This document shows positions 10,993 to 25,089 of a DNA stretch of 64,000 nt, in pieces. The position numbers and the translations under genes were made by a program. This DNA comes from Sapria himalayana (lineage: Eukaryota > Streptophyta > Magnoliopsida > Malpighiales > Rafflesiaceae). The notes under the pieces were generated by a model. The model made no database searches. It saw only the letters and a program-made list of their open reading frames with translations, and was not told the origin of the DNA. The stretch is taken from the NCBI GenBank assembly GCA_029783825.1, contig JAREIK010000343.1, positions 3,448,501-3,512,500 on the forward strand, read 5' to 3'. Each line of letters opens with the position of its first letter. The first letter of the stretch is position 1.

Positions 10993-13900
10993 TAGAGGTG
11001 TCAAACGTGCCGGGCCAGGCCCGGCAAGTTTTTAAACCGTGCCCGGGCCCGTGCCGGTTCACGCAGGCACGCGTGGCGATACCCGATGGCCATAGATGAT
11101 AGATCCGATCCGACCAAAAAAAAAATTTCAAACTTCACCGATTTTCAGCCGTTGGATTCGCCTCCAACGGCTAGGGGGCAGAATCCAACGGTCCTCGTGA
11201 TTCTGCCCCTTAAAAATATTAAAAAAATTCAAAAAATTAATAAAAAAATATCTTTTTTTATAAAAAAAAACATTCTTTAGCCTATAAATTCTTCCCCACT
11301 CCCTATAACATTTATGTTTTTCAAAAACATAAAATCTCTCAATACTTTCTCTCTCTTACATAAATCGTGCATCTCTCTCTCGGGCTTCGTGATTTTGATT
11401 TCGGCTTGGATTTTCGTGAAACTCAACTTGAGTTTTGAACATCAGAGCTTCCTACGGTGCACCTTGCACGTGACTGACCTCATTGCTTTTATCGGGTAAT
11501 TTATTTTACGTTTTTATTTACTTTCTCTCTCTAAATCTTCTCTCTCTAGAAAAACTTACGAAAAAATAAAAAACATAAAAAATGACAAATACACATGACA
11601 CGTATTTAAATTTGGAAATTAAAAATGTTAGTATTACACAGACGTTTGCGGCTGCTGAAACTTTGGTTTCTCCTGTCGTCTCAACCCAAAGTTCTAAAAA
11701 ACAAAAAACTAGGAGGACTTCTGTAGTTTGGACACATTTTAAAATTATAACACAAGTAAATGTTAGGGGTGATGAACTTGAAATGGCACAGTGCAAATAT
11801 TGTATGAGACTTTTAACATGCAAGAGTACATGTGGGACTGGGCACTTTAAGAGGCATGCCGAAATATGCACCAAAAAACATGGAACCTTAGATCCTAGGC
11901 AAACCCAACATGGTACTACATTTTTTGAGACTGAATCGAGTTCAGTCTCAAAGTTTACTCCTTTCGTATACTCCAGTGAGTTGGGTAGGGACGGCATGGC
12001 CAGGCTCATCACATTGATGGGTCTTTCGATCAGATTTTCGGAAGATCCGAGGGTAGTGCGCATCAAGCAGACTTATTTTCAGCCATCCTATCGTAGGATT
12101 CCTAGGTCCACATCTAGGAGTGACATACTAAAGATATATAAGTTAGAAAAACAAAAAATAATTAAGGAATTTTTGGCATATAGTGGAGTAGTGTCCGTGA
12201 CTTCCGATATATGGACATGTCACGATGATTCTTCTTATGCATGTCTCACGAGTCACTATGTAGATTCTAACTGGACAATCAATAAAAAAAATATTAGGAT
12301 TCACTGAGATTCTTCATCCTCATGATGGCCCGGCCATTTTTGAGTGTATGATGAAAATATTTAGGGAATATAAAATTCAAAATAAAATTTTTAGTGTCAC
12401 TTTCGATAATGCTGCGAATAATGGAGTAGTGATCAATATGTTTGTTAGGAATATTAGAGACGCACCATTAGGAGAGATCTTTCATGTCAGGTGCATGTGT
12501 CATGTGATTAACCTGATAGTTCAAGCGGGTATGAAGGTGTGTTCCCCCGCGTTGGAAAATATACGCAATGCACTCAAGTATATTCGCACTCCTCGCAGAC
12601 TACAAGAGTTTGGTAATCTCTGTTTGTCTGCGAATCTTAAGAAGAAGAAATTCCAATCAGATGTGAGACAACGTTGGAATTACACGTACCTGATGTCGGA
12701 ATCATGTGTTGGATACGAACACGTGATATCCGACTACGTCAATAGTAAGAGTGGCGAACTTATTATTGACGACACTGACTGGGCTTCAGGAATTTCATTT
12801 ATGAAATTTCTGAAGATATTTTATGACACGACGAACATGTGTTCGTCGGTTTATACGCCCACCACTTGCATTGCACTCCGTTGCATATGCAACATTAGTA
12901 GCATGTTTAGGAAGTATCGAGCGGACCCGACGCTTAGCCATATGGTTGCAGAGATGGAGACCAAGTATCTGAAGTACTGGTCCACCATTCCATCTCTTTA
13001 TTGCCTCGCAGCATGCATGGACCCTAGGGCTAAGGTGAAAGGGGTTGAAAACACCATGACTTTCATTTCCTCGTGCATGAACCTGGAAGAGCCACCTGAA
13101 GGGTTCATTTACGAGAAGTTGACAGACCTGTTCACATACTACGATACTAGGTATGGTGGTGGTGGTGGTGAGACTGTGATTACGGACACTGATACCTTGT
13201 TCGGAGATGACGATTATTCCATTAACCTAGCGAGGAGGAAACGTAGGGGTGGACCATCACATAGGAGCGAGCTGTCTCGGTACTTAGATACCGATTACTA
13301 CTCAATCCTATCACATTCTAATAATAAGAATCTTGATTTATTACAGTGGTGGAAATCATATGAGTCCACCTATCCCGTGCTATCTAGGATGGTACGGGAT
13401 CTACTGACTCCTCCGGTGTCGAGCGTAGCATCGGAGTCTGCTTTTTCTGTTGCAGTGAACGTGATTACGGATAGGAGATCAAGATTACGTCCAGATATGG
13501 TTGAGGCCTTGGCATGTTTGAAGGATTGGAAGGAATCGAGATTTAGCATCAGTGATCGTGCTGAAGCTGGGACTGTGACAGACACTACAGTCGCATCCAC
13601 ATCCACTACGATGGCGGAGGAGCTGATTGCCGATGTTGATGATCCATATGATACTGATCTTGATGTTGCGGCTGATGATTCTCATGATATGCCGCTTGAC
13701 GATTGATGCTCATCTGCTCTTTTTTTTCGATATTTTTTTATTTATTTTATTTATACGCTTTGTTTGTACTTTGTACCATACGTTGTGTTGAAACTTATAC
13801 TTGTTTTGTTCGGACCATTAGTTTCAAAAGCATGATTGGTAATTTTTCATTTGTGTAGTTTAATTTTTTTTTAATTTTAATTTTTACTAACATAATGTAT

Positions 13901-14445
13901 TTATTTATTTTTTTACGAATTAAATTTTATTTTAAAAATTAATAACTTTAAATTTTAATATATAACTAATAAATTATAAATATAAAAAAAGCTAAACTAA
14001 ATTTAATTTGATAAAAAAAAAATTTCTAATATTTGTTTGTTTTATTTAATTTTAATTTTTATAATTTTTACAAAAAATTATATTTAATATTTAATACTCT
14101 ATACGGTTACTTTATCAAAAAATTTACAATAAAAATAAATTCTAATCTGCCATGACCATGAGCCATCTGCCTGTCCGTCAGCGGTCAGCCCGTGCGGCCT
14201 CCCAGACCCCGGTGACCCGGTCCCGCCAACCGCTTCGCGGCTCCCGCCTGCCCGGCCGTGCCGCCTGGCCTGTATGGCCAAGGCGTGCCCGAGCGGGCCC
14301 AGCACGGCACGGCCTTGCCGTGCCTACGGGCCGTGCCGTGCCCGCCTATATACAAACCGTGCCGTGCCAGGCACGGCACGGTAGCACGATCGTGCTCGTG
14401 AAAAATGGGTTGTGCCGTGCCGGGCCAACCCGTTTGACACCTCTA
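10993..14445 (+). mobile_element. Full-length hAT transposon, 3453 bp
   Basis: The termini are TAGAGGTGTCAAACGTGCC on the left and inverted ...CCCGTTTGACACCTCTA on the right. The 8-bp flanks tagtgata (10985-10992) and tagtaata (14446-14453) agree at 7 of 8 positions. Inside are a GC-rich left end, a promoter-like stretch with CTATAAAT near 11282, the transposase (11582-13706), an AT-rich 3' region, and a GC-rich right end (about 14150-14440) full of GTGCCGTGCC/GGCACGGCAC motifs, the likely subterminal transposase-binding region. These ends match those of the MITEs in this window, so this family could mobilise them. Confidence 0.92.
11582..13706 (+). pseudogene. hAT (Ac/Tam3-type) transposase, one frame break
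   Basis: The product would cut and paste hAT elements. The first frame (11582-12307) carries a BED zinc finger (C71, C74, H88, H93) and the first catalytic-domain block TSDIWTCHDD (D about 209). The second frame (12348-13706) carries TFDNAANN (second Asp), a conserved CHVINLIVQ block, and the C-terminal dimerisation domain with WWKSYESTYPVLSRM and SSVASESAFS (about residues 330-395 of that frame). Together they give about 700 residues, the usual hAT length. The frames are split by one extra A in an eight-A run near 12281-12290; reading resumes without loss of conserved sequence. This is either a very recent lesion or a homopolymer sequencing error. The start ATG sits shortly after a leader whose counterpart is present in the copy at 33902. 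Confidence 0.88.
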
Positions 14446-14869
14446 TAGTAATATCATCAGACATTTACATGATGATGATCAGTTGCATACTTATATCAAT
14501 TAATATTGGTATTAAGATAGCATGTCTTTTCGCATGAATCATGATTATGATTGATACTTTTTATTTTATGTTATTATGAGTTGTGATATTTTTTTTATTT
14601 TTATTTTTATTTTGATTGGATTGGATGATGATTAAATATTTTATATTTATGGATATATTTTTTTATTATTAAACTTTGTCATTTGTGATATGTGTTAGTG
14701 AATTTCTTTTTTTTTATGATTTATGCGAAATAAATAAATAATTTAATGTCGTAATTCATAATGAATAACTTAAAATTTGAAATTTATAAAAAAAAATAAA
14801 ATCATTAATCCTTAGTCGGTAGGGAGTGAGTCGAATCAGTCTTAGACTCTTGACTGATTAGTCAACCTA

Positions 14870-15034
14870 GTTGACTAGTCCTAGCTAGACTGGCATATTC
14901 GGGCCCAACTCAGCATGACCTGGCCCAATTCTAGCCAGACTCAAGTCTATCAGCCCGTCATGACATGGTTGAGCACTACTCGAACAGACTGGCCATTATT
15001 TAGTCGTGTCGTGCTGACCCATTTGACAACTCTA
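14870..15034. mobile_element. Decayed hAT terminus (right end)
   Basis: The piece ends with CTGACCCATTTGACAACTCTA, a worn form of the hAT right end. It is preceded by gcccgtcatgac and gcatgacctggccc motifs like those in the MITEs. No left end or target duplication could be assigned. Confidence 0.45.
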
Positions 15035-15599
15035 GTCACTTTCTAATGAATCTTAGCCTGACTTAAAAAAATAGTTATGCTTTATGGTAGTGCTTGTTAA
15101 TTTTTCATATAATAGACCATAATAAACCTGAATGGTTTATTATTCAATCGACTAAAAAAATATTTTTTTGAAAGATTTGTAACTATCAAATTTGGTTTTG
15201 ATGGTTACGAGTAAAAATGTGATAAATGTCAATTTTGTGTCCTTTTAAAATAAATAAATAAATATATATATAATATATATTATTTTAATATAAAAAAATT
15301 ATATAAATCTAAGATACAAATTTTTTGAATTTCATTTTCTCTTTTCATATTTTATTTCATGTTTCTTCGTCTTCTCTTTATTCTCCCATTGTTATTTATG
15401 AAGGTTGTGGAAAATGATGGAAAGTTGTATTATAATAAATGCTAAATATAACTATGTGGCATTAATATCTACTCAAAGAAATTGATACTGTTTGGTTATG
15501 GTTACGATGCAATTTTTTTTTTAATTTTTAAAAATTTGTTTAATTTTAGATGTTTTGAAAAAAAATTTACATAATATATATATTATATAAATTATATAT

Positions 15600-17840
15600 C
15601 ATGTAGAAATATATGTAATACTAATCATCTTAAGAGGCATACTAATAAATATATCAAAAAACATAGTATATTATATTAGGCAAACTCAACTGAGCGATAT
15701 GATCTTTGAAGTTGAATCAAGTTCAACTTTATTGACCCCCTTAATAATATACTACTATAATTTTAGGAAGGAGTGTATGACCAAACTAATTATGATTATG
15801 GGTCTTTTGATTATATTTTTAAAAGATCACAGTGTAATCAGTATTGTGTAGATATACTTTCAAGTTGTATATCATAAAATTTCTAAGTTTACTAGTAGGA
15901 ATGACATAATAATATATTATAAATTTTAAAAGTAATTAATAATAAAGGGATTTAAAAAATATAGCTGAGTGGTACATATGACATCTGATATATGGACTAG
16001 TCATAGTGATTCATCATTCAAATACCTTTTCACCCACTATGTGGATTCAAAATGAAAATTTAATTAAAAAAATTAGGATTTTTTGAGATCCTTCATCTCT
16101 AATAATGATAATTATTAAAAATTATTATGTGTTATTATATGATAATAATTTTTAGAAAATATGATATCCATAATAAAATAATTTGTATGACTTGCAATTA
16201 ATATAGTTATTAGTATATTTATTAGAACCATTAGAGCTGTGCTATTTGGTAATATTATTTACATTAGGTATGTGTGTCATATTATTAATCTGGTATAGTG
16301 GGTGGAAATGAAAGTTGTTTTCCCCCTCAATTTAAAAGAAATAACAAATTCACTAAAATATCTTAGAATTCCTAGTTAACAATACAAATTTGTCAGTTGA
16401 GCTTAAAAAATTCTAAATAGATATGAGACTTTATTACAATTATATTTATTTTGTGTTAGAGTCATTCGTCGACTACCAATATATGATATTCGACTACATC
16501 AATAATAAGAGTCATAAACTTATTATTGATAATTTAGACTATTACAAAAATTTATTTTATGAAATTTCTAAAGATTTTTTTAAGGCATAACAAACATGTG
16601 TTTGTTTGTGCATACTTTTACCACTTATATTGTAATTGGATACATGTATGATATTAGTAGTATGTTTAATAAATATATAGGACATAAGATATTTAGTGTC
16701 ATTGCTATTATGACACTATATTAGATGGAACTCAATATTTAAAATATTGGTCCTCCATTCCAATTCTATAGCTTTGCTACTTATATAAATTCTAGAGTCA
16801 AGGTGAAAAGGGTAGAAAAAATATTTTTAGATACATATCCTTTTGCTTGAACCAAGTAGACGAACATGAAAGTATTATTCATGAAAAATTAACATGTTTG
16901 TATATTATAATACTAGATATGTTTGATATAACGGGTCTCTGAGTACATACATGGACACAATATTCAAAGACAATATCTTTTCCATTCAATTTGCTAGGGG
17001 GCAAAAGATGAAATTATCCATCGAAACAAATCGAGTTATCTTAGTATTTAGATATCAATTACTGATTCATTTTTTTTATACTATGATAATAAGAATTTTG
17101 ATATTTTGAGTTTGTGGAAATTATATGAATCCACATATCTCATGCTATCTAAGTTGGCACGTGATCTATTAACCCCCTTTGGTGTATATCATATCATCAA
17201 ATTTTATTTTTTCTATGGCAATCAATATTATTTTAAATAGGAGATCAAAATTATGATTAAATATCATAGATGCACTTATATGTATAAATGATTGAGAAGA
17301 TTTATGGTTTGGCATTTAAGATAAAGAAAAAGAGTTATTAGCATACAATAACTTATTGTATATAAAGATCGAGGATATTGAGACCACCATTAGTAATACA
17401 TTCGGATGCATAGATGATGATGAATATCTATATTTATATTTATACTACCATACTACAGAGACTAATTAATGATGATAATTCAAATTATTATTTTGGATTG
17501 TTTGTTTTTTCGTATCATATAATATTGTATTTTTTTTGATTTTTATTGATTATATTTCACGTTATGTTATTTAAATCATATCGATATTATTTTTATAAAT
17601 TATTTTTTTTTATTTTGGTGATTTTTATTTTGCATAAATATAAAAATAAAATTTCATATTATTTTAATTGCATGCATTTATTTCATGTTTGTTGAATGCC
17701 CTACCCAAAATTGACATGACCTGGCATGATCCAGCACGACTCGGCATGACCCAACATGAATTTGCCCAATTATAAGCCAAATGCTTTGTGCTTAGCCTAT
17801 TAAATAGATGTCACGTGTGCCAGCATGACACATTATCCTT
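15600..17840 (+). pseudogene. Old hAT transposase relic with decayed right terminus
   Basis: From 'catcttaagaggcata' (about 15627) to about 17470 the plus strand aligns by eye with the transposase at 11840-13700. Shared spots include 'catctgatatatggactagtca' (about 15982), 'gtgtgtcatattattaatc' (about 16270), 'attattgataatttagac' (about 16523) and 'ggagatcaaaattatg' (about 17240). Dozens of stops and indels show it is much older than its neighbour. After the coding relic come hAT-end motifs (gcatgatccagcacgactcgg, about 17717) and 'catgacacatta' near 17823. The left end is unclear. Confidence 0.75.
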
Positions 17841-19689
17841 TTTTTAACTAACTAGCCTAACTCCAAATCTAAAAAAAAAATCACGATAAGCTCATAATGA
17901 GCTCCACTGAGGAGCACGTTAGCCATCCACGAGCTCTAGTGAGCTCGTTGGTCGAGCTCGTTATGAGTCTGTAATGTTTTTTTTTATAGTTAAGTTAGTT
18001 TTTAATTAAAGGGTAATTTTGTATTAACATAAATTAGCATATCAAAACTTAATTAGTTAAAAGTCTGGTACACATATTTTTAAATATTAAAACTCATGTT
18101 TTTTTTTCAATTATTTTTTGATTAGTACACCAAAACCTAATTCTCACTATAGTATATTATATGTATGTTTATTACTTTTTTTTAATATCATATTTTTTTT
18201 TTTGTAAAAAGAACATCATTATATACATGTCACAATACTAATGTTTTTATATACATGACATGGCATACTGAAGTGATACTGAAAGAATATTTATTTAGTT
18301 TTTATATTTGATAACACTAAGACTTAAATATTCTAATGATACTGTATTTTTTGTAAATATGAAAAGTTTATTGTTTTTTTTTAATTATTTTCAAAATATA
18401 GTACCCTTACACAATTTTCTCTATATAATTTAGTACATCTTTTCATTAGGTGTATGTGCAAACTCTTGTTTTAATTATATGTATAATAAAAAAGAAAACT
18501 CATAAAGATGTTTAATCTTTTGTTTTGCATCATATATTTTTAGGAACAAATATATTTCAAAGGGAATATGTGCTCTTTTTTATATTATTATTTTTCTTAT
18601 ATATTAGTATCAGAAGTCGTAAATGTGCCAACATGGCATGATCCATTTTTGGGTGGCCTAGTTAGGTCAGCGTGCCGTATCGAGCACAGCCCCACACAAT
18701 ATGATCGCATACTCATTAAAAGGAAAGAAGACCTTTGGAGCTAGTGATTATTCCAAAAGTACAAAATACTTTGAGTATACAACTATTCGGGCTTAGCGAA
18801 AATTTTAAATTTTCAAAAACACAAACTGAGATATTCTTATGTTTTAAAATTTTAAACTAAATAAATTATTTCAAGAATTTAAATTTATTACGGTTGATTT
18901 TATTAGAATATATAAAATCAAATAATTTTCAGAAAATCAATGCAATAACTATTTATGAAGCAAAATTTTAAAATGTCTACTTACAATCACAAATATAGAT
19001 TATAATCAATATTAAGAGCTTAATTACATGTACAAACATGCATATAATGTTTTACACACCAAGATTACGTTTGGAACCAGTTACATAAACATGAGATTTT
19101 AAATGTAAATGCTGAATGTTCTTATGTATTATTCTTTATGGTAATTATTTTTCAAATCGACAGTAACTTCGCAAAGATTCAAAAACTCAACACATATATT
19201 TTCACCCAATAATTTTAGATTGTGGACCCGAGAGAAAAGAAGAGATGATGAGAGATAGAGGGGGTTATCAAAACCATCTCATGGAATACCCAAAAAATGA
19301 GTTTTATAACTATTTTTTGTGTATTTTGGAACAAGAACATATTCTAGATATATGGAAGAACCTCCACTATTTTCGAATGCACTCTATGTTTTTATTTTTC
19401 ATTTTTTCTAAAAATTATTATGTGGCCACCACTATTTTGAAACAAATTTCTTTTCTTTAGATTGGATGGGGCACTTCCCCATTCTCTGGCCACTACCTGC
19501 ATGCATAATAAAAAAAAATACTTTTCTCTTTTTTTTTTAATTTGAGAAATTATCTCATGCAATGTATACTATATAGTTTGCCTGCATGAATATAAAAAAA
19601 CTCAAAAATGACAAAAATAAAAGTTGAAGATTTTCAAATAACAACTATGTATTGTCATTTAAATTAGAAAACAAACAAAACCAAAAGAA
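17841..19689. other. AT-rich intergenic DNA, no gene recognised
   Basis: The stretch holds a GAGCTC-rich piece near 17890-17960 (similar to one near 37600-37720) and a possible worn hAT left end near 18605-18710 (gtaaatgtgcc followed by gtgccgtatcgagcac). I see nothing coding in the rest. The open frame at 19245-19460 resembles no protein I know. Confidence 0.5.
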
Positions 19690-21000
19690 TAAAACAAACT
19701 AAATTAGTCTTCCTAACTCAGCCATACTTGATAAATCTTCCTTTTTATTCTAGATGGAAGGACACATATCAACAAATATTTTAAATAAATTAAATATTGT
19801 TATTATCAAGAATTTTGTTAACATATTAATGTTTTTTTTGTTTGTATGTATTTTCTCAAGTTCAACTAACATTATTAACAGACTACACAAAAATATACTC
19901 TGGCCTACTATAAAATATTTACTTTTTGGATAGATGTGTTACATTATGACTGGCACACCAAAAAATGAATATAATTTGTTTCATGTGTAATTCTATAAAC
20001 AACTTTTTCATCCCTAAGGCTTATTTTACAAGTTTCAGTAGCTGCAATAAACTCGATCTCAATATTAAACAATACAATATACTTTACAGCTTGAATTACT
20101 AGATCATCATGAAAAAAATATCATATTCACATTAAGTTATTCAATTTTTAAATTTAAGTTGATGGCCATACTTTGAATGAATCAAATATAGGATATTTTT
20201 ACCACTAGAGAAATAACTCATCAAGGTTAAATTCATTGTTTTGACTAAACCTCTTTACTACAAACAAAGTCTTATATATTGTTTGAGAGTCATCATTCCA
20301 AGGTTTTAGTCTAAAGATTCATTTAATTTTCAGATTAGACTTCACTTTAGGCATGAGTACTAGATTATAAGTTTAATTGATATAAAAAGGTTATATCTCT
20401 TTATATGTAGATTGAATTCATTCCTCTTTATTTGTAAGAGAGATGACTTCTTGAAATGTCTTAGGGTCGTCTTTCCATGCACCATGAATTCATTCCTATT
20501 TCATCCATTCAAAAATGTTCTCTCAATATGATTTGCTTCTCATTCTTGATGTCTCTTTCATCCATAATTTTTTTCCTTTCCACCATAGCCATTTGATATA
20601 GAACTCTAATAGATTCAACACTTTCTGTCAATCTATCTTCCATTCACTCTTCCAAGAGTTTGTAAATTTGGTCTTCGAATTATTCAACCTTTTAAGCTAC
20701 TCTGGTGCATAGGGAATGGATTTCTATTTTTAGCTATTACTTTGTTTGCTCAATATTCCACTACACAATTTCTAATTTACAAAAAATATCCATAAGCATG
20801 TCACTATGTACAATTAAGAATGCTCAATGCAGAATGCTCATATTCTCGCATTCCTCTCATTCTTTCTATCACATTTGTGTTACAATGGTTAAAGATAGGT
20901 CCTCTTCTCAAATTTCTACTAGTATTTTTCATTCAAGCATTGACTTCTTTCCATAAAATAATAGGGGAAGAGTGAATGAAAGAAATACCCAATGAGGACA
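19690..21000 (-). mobile_element. Ty1/copia relic (reverse transcriptase to RNase H)
   Basis: Reading the minus strand from about 20480 downward gives broken frames that follow the copia order. PKTFQE (about 20455) and, further on, YNLVLMPKVK and WIFRLK-like pieces (about 20290-20370) mark the start of reverse transcriptase. IEFIAATETCK (about 20040-20075) is the RNase H block usually read as EAEFIAATEACK, followed by a KHI-like and a MLTK-like piece (about 19790-19920). Many stops make it dead. The part above 20480 is of the same orientation but not clearly assignable. No LTRs were seen. Confidence 0.65.
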
Positions 21001-24000
21001 CCATCAGACACCATAAAAATATCATGAGGACACCATCAGACACATTGTATCCATATGTTCACATGTGTGAACTTTCTTGGCCAAGCAGAATAAAATAATA
21101 GGGGAATGATAAATTATTTGACCAAAAATCCACCCTCAAGGAATTAGAGAATCGACTTCTCGAATATTTTCCTAATCAAAGAAATACCCAATGAGAATAT
21201 CATATATCAATATCACTCTTTCTAAAATGATAAAAGAAATATGGAGAGTGAGTAATAAAAATGAGAATATGAAATACAATAATACTTTACTTACCTCTAT
21301 GAGTTCTTTCCTCATCAAATACCCATATATACTTTTCATTATCACTCTCCATGTGCATCTTCATTTGTTAATAAATTAATGATAGCTAAAATATTTGTTT
21401 CCTGGTAGAGAGATTTGAAATCCATATGTCTTACCTCAAAATCCAATTCCCTTTCTCTTCTTTATTTGGTTTTAGTCTATGTATTTTCTAAATACTTTAG
21501 GGTATTCATTTAATGCTTTTAATAGGAAGTTGTCATGAAGGTCATGACTTTCATATCTCGTTGAATCTTCTCTAGGGTTCCAAAGTTCTGGCAGCAATGA
21601 ATGTCACAACTCGGGTAACTCCCATTTGAAACAAAATGTCATGTCATTGAAAATGTCATTAATTGAAATAGTTTTTCTCTAGAACAAAATGTTATAATAA
21701 TGAGAATGATAGTGACTAATATATTTATTATTTATAACCCAAATTATTGCTTTGTGAATGGCTATGTTTTTAGTCATTTTTCTCTATAGCACAAGGTTGC
21801 GATGCTGAAAATGATTGTGACTAGAGTAAATTCTCTCTAGAATTAAATATCATGGCATAACATAATGCTGCAACTCAAAATACATAGTATTTAAACTCTT
21901 TAATGAATAAATCATGGTGATGTATTTCTCATAACTAATTATACTAGTTGGATGCTTGGTTATCATGACTTAGAAATAATATTATGATCATTAAATCATT
22001 TTAGAGATAATATGGCCACAACAAAGATTGTTGTTTGATATGTTAAATATAAAATAATTTAGTATATTTTGATAGTTTTTGATGATGTATAAGTATGAAA
22101 ATATTTGTTAATTAGAATCATTGTATGAAATTGAAATTTTGTAAGATTATGGTAAATAGTAGTAAAATTATTATGTTTTTGGAGATAATTATTGACTTGA
22201 TCATGGTTTGTCCTATCAAGTAGTTTCAATTTAATTTATAGATAATATTGATAAATTAGTATGTTAACTCTACATAATTAGTCATTGTAATTGTTTTTGC
22301 CATGTTTCTACTATCTTGAAAGTAGAATCCTTTCACTGTGTAATACATTTTTCTTTTTGTTGTGATATGATCGTACTTATCTATGATATTTAATCAGATG
22401 CACTATTAATTTTGTGTTGTAGTAACTAGGTCCCTCACTAATACTAAAAGTTATGATTTTTTTCCAGTATCTTGGCTTTATCTTAACTAAAGGTTTATAT
22501 TGCTACATCTAGAGCCCTGGCCATTTCTCAATACCATGTCTCTTGACTAATTATAGAGTTAAAAAAAATAATATTCAAGCCACAACCATATCCAAGACCA
22601 TATCATTTTTTCTCTCAAGAGAAGACAAAGTCAATGATATATTCTACCACCGCGACTTTAATATATGTGCTAATTATAAAAAATATGGCTACTTCGAAAC
22701 ACTGTGAATAATGGGATACAGAAAGCTTAGAGAACATTCAAAAGCTATGACCACTTCCCAACACTATGACTTTTAGAATATAGAAAGTTTAGGGATCATT
22801 CCAAAGATGTGGCTACTTCTTAGTACTACAATCTCGAGCTTAAGAGACCAAATGATAGAGTCATGATATCATTCTAAAGTCATAACTTTCAACTTGGAAA
22901 ATACCTAGAATTCACAAAGTATACGAGACACGGTAAAATTGAGAAAAAAAAGAGAGGAGAAAAGTCAACCAACCTTTTTTATTATTCTTCACCTCCAACT
23001 AGGCATATCAAACAACCTTAGAAGTAATTTTAATTTTCACTAAAAGATCCATAATAAAGCAAGGGATGCAAGATCAACACAAAATCAAATAGTTTAGTGG
23101 ATGACTTTCAAACCTTCCTTTCTATGTTACATTTTGGAGATTAAATTGAAATAGCATAAAATTTAGGTTTTAAATCTTAGATTCTCATGAGGGATATCAC
23201 TAGGAATCTAAGATTCATGATATTTTTTTCTCTTATACCTCATATAAAAATTTCCTTAGGTGCCATTATAAATTGAGGTCTAGGATTTATTTATTTTGAT
23301 TTATGTGATGTATAGATATTTTGATTATAAATATGATATTTGATTTATATTACACAATGAATATTGTTGGAATTAATGATTATATAGAACTAAATTTAGG
23401 GTTTGATTATTATTGAGTTTTGTTTGTGTTGCCATGGCTAACAATGATAAGTAAAAACCATGATGGTGCTTATTCACATATATGATAGGAAGAAAATGAT
23501 AATTGTTCTAATCATGATTTGTGAGATTAATCTATATGGTTAAACTTAAAAATTAAGAAAGTTAATCATTATGAGTATGATGCTCACGAAGGCAAATCAT
23601 GCATTATTTTACATATTAACCCATTATATATGTATTATAAAAATTGACCATCCTTTAATGAGGCAATTTTACAAATTATTTTCCTAAGTAATTTATATTT
23701 AGCATGAGAGTTACATTATTGCTATGGATAATGATGATAGGTAATCCATATGATGTGCACTAGTAGTTGTGACTCACGAAATAGTGATAGCCTTTTGAGT
23801 TGCTTTCTCTTGACTGGTTTTCATTTATGAGATTTGGGATAAAGAATATAATATTAATATGAGTGTAATACTTATAAAGCTAAAAGTTCAAATACTTTTA
23901 AGACCAAATTAATTCAAAATTTTAAAGATATCTGAGGCTAGAGAATAATAATATACATATGAAGCATCAATCAATTGTACTTGATAAGTTGCATAAAAGG

Positions 24001-25089
24001 TATGAACTTGTGAATAATACTCAAACATATATGATTTGTTGTATTACTGGTAAAATACCAAGGGAATAACTATGAGGAGATCATTATTGGGATGAACTCA
24101 AAAAAGATAGCCAATTTGTATGCTATTAGATCAAATGGGTATTCTGAAAATAATCCAACATTAATTTTGTATCGAAACTCATCACAAACTAAACTAATTA
24201 AACATGCATTATGAATAAAAATTGACAAACTCTAGGATTTAAAAGTCTTACCAAAATCTGAAATTATCTTATATACTAGAATAGAGTTATCTCACTGTTA
24301 GTGAATCAAATTGTCAATATAATTTCTGTGGTTGATATCTTAATGAATATCCTCTTTACTATTTGTATAATCATATTTTTGTGAATCTTTGTTGACTATA
24401 GATCTCATAAAACAAGTTTTTGGGATACTATCTTATTGATACAATTGAATAGCATAATAAATTCAAAATAATTATTATGAAGCTTGTATTACATAGTAAA
24501 AAAACTATCATCTCTATGGTAGAATCTAGACATACAAAGATTTTCATGATTAATTTTATAGAGTCATGGCCAAAAAAAAAAAAGATATTATAACTTCTCG
24601 ATAAAATAGTAGATGGTAAATATAATTCATGACATGAAAAATATCATTACACTTCATTACTTTTTTATCTCCTCCAAGCATTTAATGCACCATGTTTATT
24701 AATTCTTACCCAAATAGATATATTTCATGTAACATTTGTCAAAATTTATCAAAACATAAAATTAATGAAATATTTCTAATAAAATTATAAATATGTACAA
24801 ATATACTAATAAATACACTTTAACCCATCCAAAAAAAGTCAATACAATGAGTGTTGATTTATCATTTTTTTAATTTTTTTTAATTTTTTTATTAATTTTT
24901 TTTATCATTTTTTTATTAAATTTTTTATTTTGGGAAAAATTTAAATGGCGACGGGTTTTCCGGTTTTCTTCTATTACCGAGGAAATCAAGAGGGATTTGA
25001 AGGAGCATTGGTGCTGCCACCCAATTTTGGCGTCGGCCTCGGGCTGTGTTCTTCAGGTATAGGCTGGCATTGTGATTTCCATATCGAGG
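21001..25089. other. AT-rich intergenic DNA upstream of RPA43, no gene recognised
   Basis: A short duplication (ggacaccatcagacac twice, 20997-21045) and a weak ~59-bp triple repeat near 22686-22860 (around 'ctacttc..cactatgac') are the only structures seen. A T-rich stretch at 24860-24930 precedes the more GC-balanced DNA just upstream of the RPA43 start. That DNA (24950-25089) probably holds the promoter and 5' UTR. No TATA box is certain. Confidence 0.45.

Noticed and set aside
14099..14448. Arg/Pro/Ala-rich frames on both strands
   Set aside because: They lie in the GC-rich subterminal region of the hAT element and are not conserved in its other copies.
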